Assembly: GCA_964583865.1 (NCBI GenBank)
Contig: CAZOXZ010000019.1
Coordinates: forward strand, 1 to 25,385
Length of the DNA stretch: 25,385 bases
From: DASSBG01 sp964583865
Lineage (GTDB): Bacteria > Pseudomonadota > Gammaproteobacteria > Xanthomonadales > Rhodanobacteraceae
Reading direction: 5' to 3'
How positions within the stretch are numbered: the first letter of the stretch is position 1; each line of letters opens with the position of its first letter. Positions 16,475-23,387 of this stretch are shown piece after piece. The notes below the pieces were generated by a model. That model ran no database searches. It was given only the letters and a program-made list of their open reading frames with translations, and was not told the DNA's origin. A program made the translations under genes and the position numbers.

Positions 16475-17764
16475 CGGCATTTCCAGGAATGCCTGGATGT
16501 CGTGTTGTGCGCGTTGCCCCTTGAGAACGACATGTCTGGCACGGCCGGTGCCGAGTTCCAGAATGTCGACATGGCCTCGTTCCAGGCCCAGCCAGATGCG
16601 TTGCCTGTCATCAACATAGATGGTGTTGACAATGTTTCCCGACAGCCCCTTCGGATTGCCGGGCGTCGGCTTGACGATGAAGGCAGGACGTTGTGCCGGG
16701 TTTATGTGGGCGGCGCCATTGTTGGTTGCCACCCAGATGTTGCCGCTGCGGTCGCGTAACAGGGCACGCGTGCGGTTGCCGGGCAGTGACACGGCCACGC
16801 CCATGTCGTAGTGGATGTGCTGCAGGCCGTTCCCGAGCGAAGAAACGTGGGCAATGCCGTTGCCGTCGGTGGCGACCCAGACATCGCCCGCGGGTGTGGT
16901 GAGAATGTCGCGAACAGTGGGTCGCTGCATGTCCTCGGGGGTGCTGAACAAGCCCTCCAGACCGTGCCAGCTGCCATCCGGGTTGCGATAGACAACACCG
17001 GAGCGCACCGTGCCGAACCAGAGCGTGCCGCTGCTGCCCTCGGCCATGGACCAGACGATCGTGCCCATCGCCGTGCGCAGCGCTGGATCGGCGATTTCCG
17101 GTCGGACGAATCGCGTGGTGCCGTGGTGACGCACCAGCAGACCGTTGGCATTGCCGAGCCACAAGTTGCCGGCGTTGTCCTGGAAAACGCTGTAATTCTG
17201 TCCGTGGAGCCCGCTGTCCGGGCTGATGTGAGTGATGCGACCGCTGGCAAGGTCGAGGTGAGCCAGGCCCTGCCCAGTGGCCAGCCAGGCACCGCCGTTG
17301 TGGTCGGTTGCCATGGCGCGGATCTTTCGTGCTCCGGTGCCCGTCTTGTCCACCGGCCAGGTCGAAAAATGCCCGTTGTCGGCATGAAAACGGGCCAGCC
17401 CACCATTGTTCGTGCCGATGAGGAGATCGCCGTCAGCCAGGGCCAGCAGACAGCGGACGTAGCTGTCCGGCAGGGTGCTGTCGCCGCCGCCGCGGGTCTT
17501 GAATACCCGCATGTTGATGCCGTCGAAGCGCGCCAGCCCACCCTTGGTGCCGATCCATATCAGGCCATGGCTGTCCTGCACGAGCGCGGTCGTCACCGGG
17601 TGTGGCAGGCCGTCGGCTGTGGTGATGATGTCGAAGGTGGTGGTTCGAAAAGCCTGCCATGGCTGGCTTTCGGCATGTGCTGGAGACAAGCCGAACAATG
17701 CCAGCGCCAGGACCAGCAGGGTGGTAAAAACATGCCATGTGTCGTTTCGGGAGCCGCTGATCAC
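16475..17764 (-). pseudogene. N-terminal sensor part of the degenerate diguanylate cyclase
   Basis: Exported sensor region of a Reg_prop/Y_Y_Y/GGDEF protein. The chosen GTG at 17764 gives MISGSRNDTWHVFTTLLVLA then LALFGLSPAHA, a plausible signal peptide. No good ribosome binding site is visible, and the frame stays open up to an ATG at 17908. ITTADGLPHPVTTALVQDSH, GLIWIGTKGGLARFDG, GNLWLGNANGLL, GTLWFGTVRSGVV, GDVWVATDGNGIAHV, GNIWVATNNGAAHIN and QRIWLGLERGHV are successive beta-propeller blades. The frame fails at FLEMPEW (about 16474). Dropping one G of CCGGAAT gives FLEMPNGSIWVASQGIARIN, the expected next blade. One gene originally spanned 17764 to about 14735. Confidence 0.75.
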
Positions 17765-17786
17765 GGGCAAGATCGTAAAACCGCCA

Positions 17787-17802
17787 CATACCAAACGGTA
17801 TG
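17787..17802. promoter_or_regulatory. Perfect palindrome upstream of the diguanylate cyclase gene
   Basis: CATACC-AAAC-GGTATG is a perfect 6+4+6 inverted repeat ending about 23 bases before the chosen GTG start. It may be an operator. No regulator is identifiable. If translation really starts at 17908 it would be inside the gene. Confidence 0.3.
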
Positions 17803-18053
17803 GTGACAGAATTGACGCCCGATCATGTGGCCTGCCGGGTTCCGCCAGGAGCTTCCCGGGCTCGTGGGAGCCTGGGCGGCAGGAGCCATGTGAGCGAGGC
17901 ACAGCCATTTTGAGAACGATTTTTCGACCATTTGAGGTGAATACTGGTTGCTATTTAACGAAAATGGGCGGGAAATCGGGCCAAAAGGGCGCAGCCGCAG
18001 CCGCTTGTGTTTCTGCCTCCCAGGCTCCTGGCGCGTTTCGGCACGTGATTGTC

Positions 18054-18059
18054 TATCAT
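18054..18059 (+). promoter_or_regulatory. Candidate -10 box of rarA (leaderless)
   Basis: TATCAT (5 of 6 to consensus) ends 6 bases before the rarA ATG, with no Shine-Dalgarno sequence between them. No convincing -35 is seen. Confidence 0.35.
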
Positions 18060-18065
18060 GGCGAC

Positions 18066-19412
18066 ATGGACCGGACCGCATCAACCGCAACCGGCGACAT
18101 GTTTGCCGCTGACAGCAGCTTGCAACCCCTGGCCGAGCGCATGCGCCCGGCCAGCCTGGACGAGATCGTGGGGCAACAGCGTCTGCTGGCGCCGGGGGCT
18201 GCGTTGCGTCGGGCACTGGAGGAGGGCAAGCCGCATTCGATGGTGCTTTGGGGCCCGCCGGGTTGTGGCAAGACCACGTTGGCGCTTCTGGTCGCGCGCT
18301 ATGCTGATGCGGAGTTCCGTGCCATCTCGGCCGTGCTTTCCGGGATCAAGGAGGTGCGCCAGGCCCTGGCCGAGGCGGAAGGCAATTTCGCGCGTGGCGT
18401 GCGCACGGTATTGTTCGTGGACGAGGTGCATCGCTTCAACAAGGCGCAGCAGGATGCCTTCCTGCCGCACATCGAGAAGGGCGTGATCCTGTTCATCGGT
18501 GCGACCACCGAGAACCCGTCCTTCGAGCTGAACTCCGCGCTGCTGTCGCGCTGCCGCGTGCATGTCATGGAAGCTGTCCGGGCAGACAATGTCGTGGTGG
18601 CGTTGCAGCGTGCGCTCGCCGATGAGCAACGTGGCCTGGCGCGGCAACAGATTGAAGTGGACGATGTCGGCTTGATGCAGATTGCCGAGGCGGCCGACGG
18701 CGACGTACGCCGGGCGCTGACCTTGCTGGAGATCGCCGCGGAGCTGGCCGGGCAGGGCGGGTGCATCGACGAGGCCTTGTTGCCGCAGGTGCTGGCCGAC
18801 CGCACCCGTCGCTTTGACAAGGGTGGCGAGCAGTTTTACGACCAGATATCGGCCTTGCACAAGTCGGTGCGTTCGTCTGGTCCGGATGCGGCGCTGTATT
18901 GGCTGGTGCGCATGCTGGATGGCGGTTGTGACCGCAGTTACCTGGCCCGTCGTCTGACCCGCATGGCGGTCGAGGATATTGGTCTTGCCGATCCGCGTGC
19001 CTGGCGCATGGCCCTGGACGCCTGGGACAGCTTCGAGCGTCTGGGCAGCCCGGAAGGCGAGCTGGGCCTGGCGCAGCTGGCGGTGTATCTCGCCGCGGCG
19101 CCCAAGAGCAATGCCGTGTACAGCGCATTCAATGCCGCCAAAAAGGAAGTCGGTCAGCATGGTTCGCTGGACGTGCCGTTGCACCTGCGAAATGCACCAA
19201 CGCGGCTGATGAAAGACCTGGGCTATGGCCGGGACTACCAGTACGACCACGACAGCCCCGGTGGCGTGGCCCTGGACCAGCAATGCCTGCCGGATGCGCT
19301 GGTTGGTCGGCGTTTCTATGAGCCGGTTGAGCGCGGTTTGGAGATCAAGATCAAGGCGAAGCTGGACGAATTGCGCGCCGCACGCGTCAGGGCACGGCAG
19401 GACGTGGACTGA
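18066..19412 (+). CDS. rarA: Replication-associated recombination protein A (MgsA/RarA AAA+ ATPase)
   Basis: A 448-residue AAA+ ATPase acting at stalled replication forks, related to clamp-loader subunits and eukaryotic WRNIP1. PLAERMRPASLDEIVGQQRL is the family's N-terminal signature. Walker A is MVLWGPPGCGKTTLALLVAR, Walker B is VLFVDEVHRFNKAQQDAFLP, sensor 1 is FIGATTENPSFELNSALLSR, and sensor 2 lies in ADGDVRRALTLLEIA. The C-terminal tetramerisation region includes FYDQISALHKSVRSSGPDAA, RMAVEDIGLADPRAW and YLAAAPKSNAVYSAFNAAKK. The frame is open far upstream, but the ATG at 18066 is the conserved start and carries a -10-like box just before it. The conserved lolA-rarA order is kept, with the cyclase gene between them. 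Confidence 0.95.
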   Translation: MDRTASTATGDMFAADSSLQPLAERMRPASLDEIVGQQRLLAPGAALRRALEEGKPHSMVLWGPPGCGKTTLALLVARYADAEFRAISAVLSGIKEVRQALAEAEGNFARGVRTVLFVDEVHRFNKAQQDAFLPHIEKGVILFIGATTENPSFELNSALLSRCRVHVMEAVRADNVVVALQRALADEQRGLARQQIEVDDVGLMQIAEAADGDVRRALTLLEIAAELAGQGGCIDEALLPQVLADRTRRFDKGGEQFYDQISALHKSVRSSGPDAALYWLVRMLDGGCDRSYLARRLTRMAVEDIGLADPRAWRMALDAWDSFERLGSPEGELGLAQLAVYLAAAPKSNAVYSAFNAAKKEVGQHGSLDVPLHLRNAPTRLMKDLGYGRDYQYDHDSPGGVALDQQCLPDALVGRRFYEPVERGLEIKIKAKLDELRAARVRARQDVD

Positions 19413-19429
19413 ACTGCTGCATGCAGGTT

Positions 19430-19435
19430 TATACT
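19430..19435 (+). promoter_or_regulatory. Candidate -10 box of the CLC gene
   Basis: TATACT (5 of 6 to consensus) lies 18 bases after the rarA stop and 26 bases before the CLC start. TGGACT, 19 bases upstream, could be a weak -35 inside the end of rarA. Confidence 0.35.
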
Positions 19436-19461
19436 CCGGCCAATCCCCGCAGGCCCTGAAA

Positions 19462-20823
19462 ATGCTGCGCTCGTCATTTGCCGAACCACTGGTGATGCTG
19501 GCCACCGTGCTGCAATGGCTGGTGCTGTCCATCTTCACCGGTGCGGTGGTGGGTGTGGGCTGCACCATCTTCCTGCGGGCCCTGTTTGCTACCGAGGGTC
19601 ACGCCTACGACCTGCCGTGGCCGGTCCTGGCCGCCTTGTTGCTGGGTGGTGGCCTGGTCAACGGCCTGCTGCTGCACTACGGCTACCGCATCAGTCGCAG
19701 TGGCTACAAGGACTCGCCCATCGTGGCCGTCAATGAGCAGCTCGGGCGCATGCCGTTTCGTACGCTGTGGATCAAGCCATTGGCCGCCATCGTGACGCTG
19801 TCCTGCGGCGGTTCGGCCGGCAAGGAAGGGCCGTGTTCGCATATCGGTGCCAGTTTCGCCGCCGGCATCGGCCGCATCCTGCATCTCAACAAGGAACTGC
19901 GCAAGCGGCTGCTGGCCTGCGGCGTCAGCGCCGGTTTTGCCAGTGTGTTCGGCACGCCCATCGCCGGGGCCATTTACGGCGTGGAGATGCTGGCCATCGG
20001 GCGCATCCGGCATGATTTCCTGTTTCCCGGTGTGGTCGCGGGCGTGACGGCCTTCCAGGTGTCGAAGTATCTAGGTGTGCCGTATCCGGACTATCACGTG
20101 GTGTTCGATGCCCGTTTCACCGAGGTGCTGTTTCTGAAAACGGTGCTGATCGGCATTCTTTGCGGCGCTGCGGCCTGGTTGCTGGTCGAGGCCTTGCGCC
20201 TGTCTCTCCGCTTGTTCGACAGGTTGCGTGAGCGTTTCCATCTCTGGCCGCCGCTGATGCCGGTCATCGGTGCTGCCCTGATGGCCGGCCTGCTGTGGTT
20301 CGTGCCGCTGGACTACGTTGGTCTCAGTTTGCCGGTGATGCACCAGGCGCTGGCGGGGGAGGCGGTACCGTATGCCGGCTTTGCCTGGAAGAGCCTGCTG
20401 GTGGCAATCACCCTGGGTTCGGGCTTTTACGGCGGTATCGTGACGCCGCAGTTCGTCATTGGCGCCGTGCTGGGTGGTGCCTTCGGGCACATGTTCGGTC
20501 TGGATCCGGCCACTGGCGCTGCGGTTGGCCTGGTGGCCGTGGTGGCAGCGGCTTCCAATGCACCCATTGCGGCCATCCTCATGGGCGTGGAGCTTTTTGG
20601 TGGCGATTCCACGTTGTATGTCACCGGCGCTTGCATTGCCGCATTCCTCATCGTCGGTCACCGCAGCGTGTACCCGTCCCAGCAGGTGGCGTTCAGCAAG
20701 TCATCGTGGATCTTCGCGCGTGCCGATCTGCCGGTAGGCCAGGAGAAAGTCCGCCTGTCCTATGGCTTGTTGCGTTGGTGGAGCAAACGGCGTCATGCGC
20801 GTGACGCCGACAGAAAGCCTTGA
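19462..20823 (+). CDS. CLC-family anion channel/antiporter
   Basis: A 453-residue inner-membrane protein with ten or more hydrophobic segments. The second CLC signature is SAGKEGPCSHIGASFA, with the gating Glu in GKEGP (GREGP in E. coli ClcA). The third is GSGFYGGIVTPQFVIGAVLG. GVSAGFASVFGTPIAGAIYG and AAASNAPIAAILMGVELFGG are also family blocks. The first motif (GSGIP in ClcA, carrying an ion-binding Ser) is not recognisable; the equivalent place reads SGYKDSPIVAVN. So membership is firm but ion selectivity is uncertain. The start ATG at 19462 fits the start of conserved sequence (MLRSSFAEPLVMLATVLQWL); a Shine-Dalgarno sequence is weak. It follows rarA by 49 bases and is convergent with the cysteine synthase-like gene, 26 bases away. 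Confidence 0.88.
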   Translation: MLRSSFAEPLVMLATVLQWLVLSIFTGAVVGVGCTIFLRALFATEGHAYDLPWPVLAALLLGGGLVNGLLLHYGYRISRSGYKDSPIVAVNEQLGRMPFRTLWIKPLAAIVTLSCGGSAGKEGPCSHIGASFAAGIGRILHLNKELRKRLLACGVSAGFASVFGTPIAGAIYGVEMLAIGRIRHDFLFPGVVAGVTAFQVSKYLGVPYPDYHVVFDARFTEVLFLKTVLIGILCGAAAWLLVEALRLSLRLFDRLRERFHLWPPLMPVIGAALMAGLLWFVPLDYVGLSLPVMHQALAGEAVPYAGFAWKSLLVAITLGSGFYGGIVTPQFVIGAVLGGAFGHMFGLDPATGAAVGLVAVVAAASNAPIAAILMGVELFGGDSTLYVTGACIAAFLIVGHRSVYPSQQVAFSKSSWIFARADLPVGQEKVRLSYGLLRWWSKRRHARDADRKP

Positions 20824-20849
20824 ATCGAGGCGACTTTCGATGCGCCATG

Positions 20850-21929
20850 TCACAACCAATCGGGCACCGGAATGTCGCGCTCGGCCAGCAGGCGGGCGTT
20901 GAACAGGGTGTCACGGTAACGCGTGCCCGAATCGCACAAGACCGTGACGATGACATGGCCCGGTCCGAGTTCGCGCGCCAAGCGAATCGCCCCGGCAATG
21001 TTGACGCCACTGGAGCCACCCAGGCACCAACCTTCTTCACGGATCAGGCGGTGCAACAAGGGTACGGATTCGTTGTCCGGGATGCTGAATGCGCGGTCGA
21101 TGGGGGCGTCGGCAAAGTTGGCCGTGATGCGGCTGCTGCCGATGCCCTGACTGATGGAATTGCCTTCGGATTTTAGCTCGCCATGCTCGATGAAATGCGC
21201 CAGGGCTGAACCGGCGGGATCGGCCAGGGCGATGCGAACATCGCCAGCACGGGCCTTCAATGCGCGGCCCACGCCGGCCAGCGTGCCGCCGGTCCCAGCC
21301 GCGCACACGAAGCCATCGACATGGCCCCCGGTCTGTTCCCAGATCTCGTTGCCGGTGGTGCGCGCGTGGAAGTCGCGGTTGGCGGTGTTGTCGAACTGGT
21401 TGGCAAACCAGGCGCTTCCGGGGTCCTTTTCATTCAGCTGCTCGGCCAGACGGCGAGCGACATGCACGTAATTGTCCGGATTGGCATAGGGTGCGGCCGG
21501 GACCAATCGTACCTCGGCACCGCTCATGCGCAACGCCTGGATTTTCTCGGCGCTTTGGGTTTCCGGCATGACGATGATGGAGCGGTAACCACGGCTTGCA
21601 CCCAACAGCGACAAGCCGATACCGGTGTTGCCGGCCGTCCCTTCGATCAGAGTGGCCCCGGGCAACAGTCGGCCGTTTTGTTCGGCCTCGTTCAACAGGC
21701 CGAGCGCCGTGCGATCCTTGATGGAGCCGCCCGGATTCAGCCATTCCGCCTTGCCCAGGATCTCGCAGCCGGTCAGTTCGCTGGCATGGCGCAGGCGCAG
21801 CAACGGCGTGCGCCCGATGGCGGCGGAGAAGTCTTGACGCACCTGGCGAAAGGAGCCCTGGTGCACGTGCGCCGGGAAGGGGGTTCTGGTCTCTGGATCG
21901 TGGCGGGTTGCCAGTTTTTCAGCATTCAT
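20850..21929 (-). CDS. Cysteine synthase-like PLP enzyme (OASS/CBS family)
   Basis: A 359-residue fold-type II PLP enzyme; the probable reaction is O-acetylserine plus sulfide to cysteine. The PLP lysine is Lys71 in NPGGSIKDRTALGLL. The substrate loop is GTAGNTGIGL (97-106), in place of the TSGNTG of CysK. The phosphate-binding loop is GTGGTLAGVG (212-221), and Ser334 in LCDSGTRYRD lies at the PLP N1 position. GGSSGVNIAGAI (304-315) is typical. The GTAGNTG form and ~50 extra residues relative to E. coli CysK place it in a separate subgroup, so a related beta-replacement reaction remains possible. GGAG lies about 10 bases before the ATG. It is divergent from the CysB-like gene, which supports a sulfur-assimilation role. 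Confidence 0.85.
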   Translation of the reverse strand: MNAEKLATRHDPETRTPFPAHVHQGSFRQVRQDFSAAIGRTPLLRLRHASELTGCEILGKAEWLNPGGSIKDRTALGLLNEAEQNGRLLPGATLIEGTAGNTGIGLSLLGASRGYRSIIVMPETQSAEKIQALRMSGAEVRLVPAAPYANPDNYVHVARRLAEQLNEKDPGSAWFANQFDNTANRDFHARTTGNEIWEQTGGHVDGFVCAAGTGGTLAGVGRALKARAGDVRIALADPAGSALAHFIEHGELKSEGNSISQGIGSSRITANFADAPIDRAFSIPDNESVPLLHRLIREEGWCLGGSSGVNIAGAIRLARELGPGHVIVTVLCDSGTRYRDTLFNARLLAERDIPVPDWL

Positions 21930-22088
21930 GGGTATCCGACTCCGGGGAATCCGTGGTCCGAGAAGGTCAATCGTCGGCGCATGGGGCTGCGCGATGATTG
22001 CAACGTGGCTGTCATCGTGAACCTTGTCTTCGTGGTTCGGAAGTGGGCGTCAGGCATATCCATATGCGTGATGATCGTTTATACAAAT

Positions 22089-22104
22089 GGACATATAGAC
22101 GTCC
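22089..22104. promoter_or_regulatory. Candidate operator in the cys divergent region
   Basis: GGAC-ATATAGAC-GTCC is a short inverted repeat in an AT-rich patch unlike the surrounding DNA. It contains AGACGTCC, one base from the MetJ half-site AGACGTCT. It lies just upstream of the candidate cysB-like -35, where a LysR-type activator or autorepressor could bind. The binding protein is unknown. Confidence 0.3.
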
Positions 22105-22109
22105 AAACC

Positions 22110-22137
22110 TTTACTTTTCTTCGTTTGCTGGTATGTT
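22110..22137 (+). promoter_or_regulatory. Candidate promoter of the cysB-like leader
   Basis: TTTACT (22110-22115), a 16-base spacer, then TATGTT (22132-22137); each matches consensus at about 4 of 6. Transcription would start near 22144, about 35 bases before the Cys-rich leader frame and 155 before the CysB-like start. Confidence 0.35.
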
Positions 22138-22178
22138 GGTCGCGCCGTTGATGGCGAATCTCACCAGTGGAGCAGGAA

Positions 22179-22340
22179 ATGAACATCAAATTCATGCGGT
22201 ACTGCAGCAACGACTTCCGGGGCAGCGAAATGTGTCCGTGTTGTCCGGCTTGCACCCATTTGATGTCCGCTTCCACCCTGTCTTCCCGAGGAATTCGCCA
22301 TGACGCTGACCCAATTGCGCTACATCGTCGCCATCGTTGA
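22179..22340 (+). CDS. Candidate Cys-rich leader peptide upstream of the CysB-like gene
   Basis: A 53-codon frame starting MNIKFMRYCSNDFRGSEM, followed by CPCCPACTHLMS. GGAGCAGGAA gives it a good ribosome binding site directly before the ATG. Cys codons are at residues 9, 19, 21, 22 and 25 (22203, 22233, 22239, 22242, 22251), in both TGC and TGT forms. From residue ~26 the sequence looks non-selected (it ends ALHRRHR). It runs through the Shine-Dalgarno sequence and start codon of the CysB-like gene in another frame and stops at 22340, 41 bases into it. The arrangement is that of an amino-acid leader peptide: stalling at Cys codons would leave the next start free, and readthrough would cover it. 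Polycysteine leader frames are known in mycobacteria. A small Cys-rich functional protein is the alternative. No homologue has been checked. Confidence 0.5.
   Translation: MNIKFMRYCSNDFRGSEMCPCCPACTHLMSASTLSSRGIRHDADPIALHRRHR
22215..22293 (+). promoter_or_regulatory. Possible Shine-Dalgarno-sequestering stem before the CysB-like gene
   Basis: TTCC (22215-22218) and GGG (22219-22221) can pair with GGAA (22290-22293) and CCC (22285-22287), leaving a two-base bulge. The 3' strand is the GAGGAA ribosome binding site of the CysB-like gene. The 5' strand lies 12-18 bases before the Cys codon cluster, within the footprint of a ribosome stalled there. The stem is short with a ~60-base loop, so stability is doubtful. 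Confidence 0.25.
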
Positions 22341-23310
22341 TGCCGGCCTGAACATCACCGCCGCCGGCGAGCGCGTACACGCCACCCAGTCGACCATCTC
22401 CAAGCAACTGAAACAGCTCGAAGGCGAGCTGGGGTTTCGGCTGTTCACGCGCCAGGGCAAGCGGCTGCAAGGGGCTACGCCCGCCGGTGCCAAGGTAATT
22501 GAACTGGCGCGCCATGTCGTCGGCCGGACCGAGGACATCCGGGCGCTGGCTGCGGACCTGCGAGACGATGCCAATGGCCGCCTGGGTATTGTCACCACGC
22601 ACACGCAGGCCCGCTTCGTGCTGCCGGATGTGCTCACCAGCTTCCGCGAGCGTTTTCCGGGCGTGTCGGTGCACTTGCAACCGCAGGCGGTGGCCTGTTC
22701 CGGTGGCCGGCTGGCTTCCGCTGACGCCGATATCGGCTTTTTCAGTACCAGCGGCGATGCCGTGCCGAGTGGCGGCGTGGCGATACCCGTGTTTCGCTGG
22801 ACGCGCGTCGCCATTGCTCCGCGGGACCACCCATTGGCCCGGACCGGCAAGCAGATTGCCGGCATCCACGTGTTGGCGCGGCATCCATTGTTGACTTACC
22901 GGTCCTCGCAACGGTCGGACTCGTCGCTGCAGCGTGCGCTGGCCGCAGCCGGACTGGAAGGCGAGTTCGCCTTCACCTCCGATGATGCCGATCTCATCAA
23001 GACCTACGTGCGTGCCGGGCTGGGCGTGGGGTTGCTGGCGCCCATGGCCGTGCGGCAAAGTGATCGCGAGTCGCTGGCGGTGAGGGATACGGCTGGCGTG
23101 TTGCCGGAGTGCACGACCTGGCTGGTGGTGCGGCGTGATCGCGTGCTGCGCAACTTCACCCAGGCGCTGGTTCGCCAAGTGGCGCCCTGGGTGTCCCGTG
23201 CGCGCCTGCGCGCCGCCCTCGATGGTGACCGGGACTTGTCCTGGCCCGAGGAGATCCCGCATTGGAGCGACTTTGAGCCGGAGGGGCTTGCCCTGCCGGC
23301 CGTGGCGTGA
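22300..23310 (+). CDS. cysB: CysB-like LysR-family transcriptional regulator
   Basis: LysR-type activator of sulfur-assimilation genes, 336 residues (E. coli CysB has 324). The N-terminal winged HTH (1-60) starts MTLTQLRYIVAIVDAGLNIT and has ATQSTISKQLKQLEGELGFR. The effector domain keeps the CysB signature TTHTQARF at 99-106. Thr100, Thr102 and Gln103 fall at the same positions as the sulfate/acetylserine-binding residues of enterobacterial CysB. TSDDADLIKTYVRAGLGVGL further matches CysB (TDADVIKTYVRLGLGVG). The start is set by GAGGAA 7 bases upstream. A Cys-rich leader frame overlaps the start, and a cysteine synthase-like gene is divergent. It differs from CysB in an extended C-terminus (DLSWPEEIPHWSDFEPEGLA). 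A Cbl-like paralogue is possible. Confidence 0.88.
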   Translation: MTLTQLRYIVAIVDAGLNITAAGERVHATQSTISKQLKQLEGELGFRLFTRQGKRLQGATPAGAKVIELARHVVGRTEDIRALAADLRDDANGRLGIVTTHTQARFVLPDVLTSFRERFPGVSVHLQPQAVACSGGRLASADADIGFFSTSGDAVPSGGVAIPVFRWTRVAIAPRDHPLARTGKQIAGIHVLARHPLLTYRSSQRSDSSLQRALAAAGLEGEFAFTSDDADLIKTYVRAGLGVGLLAPMAVRQSDRESLAVRDTAGVLPECTTWLVVRRDRVLRNFTQALVRQVAPWVSRARLRAALDGDRDLSWPEEIPHWSDFEPEGLALPAVA

Positions 23311-23326
23311 GTCTTCCCCGGAAGGT

Positions 23327-23355
23327 TTGCGTTGCCTGCCGTGGCGCCAGATAAT
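23327..23355 (+). promoter_or_regulatory. Candidate serS promoter
   Basis: TTGCGT (23327-23332), a 17-base spacer, and GATAAT (23350-23355, 5 of 6) lie 33 bases before the serS ATG. The -35 matches consensus only in TTG. Confidence 0.5.
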
Positions 23356-23387
23356 GCCGGGTTTGTCGCCCGTGGAAGGAACAAACC

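Noticed and set aside
17715..17740. A third frameshift at the cyclase start (one missing T in ATGTTTTTACC would give a signal peptide beginning MFFTTLLVLA)
   Set aside because: Attractive, but the existing frame already allows a GTG start with a usable signal peptide, and no ribosome binding site supports the ATG.
17843..18033. Inverted repeat CGCCAGGAGC / GCTCCTGGCG around the rarA upstream region
   Set aside because: Ten bases separated by ~170 bases in GC-rich DNA; no further symmetry strong enough to call an element.
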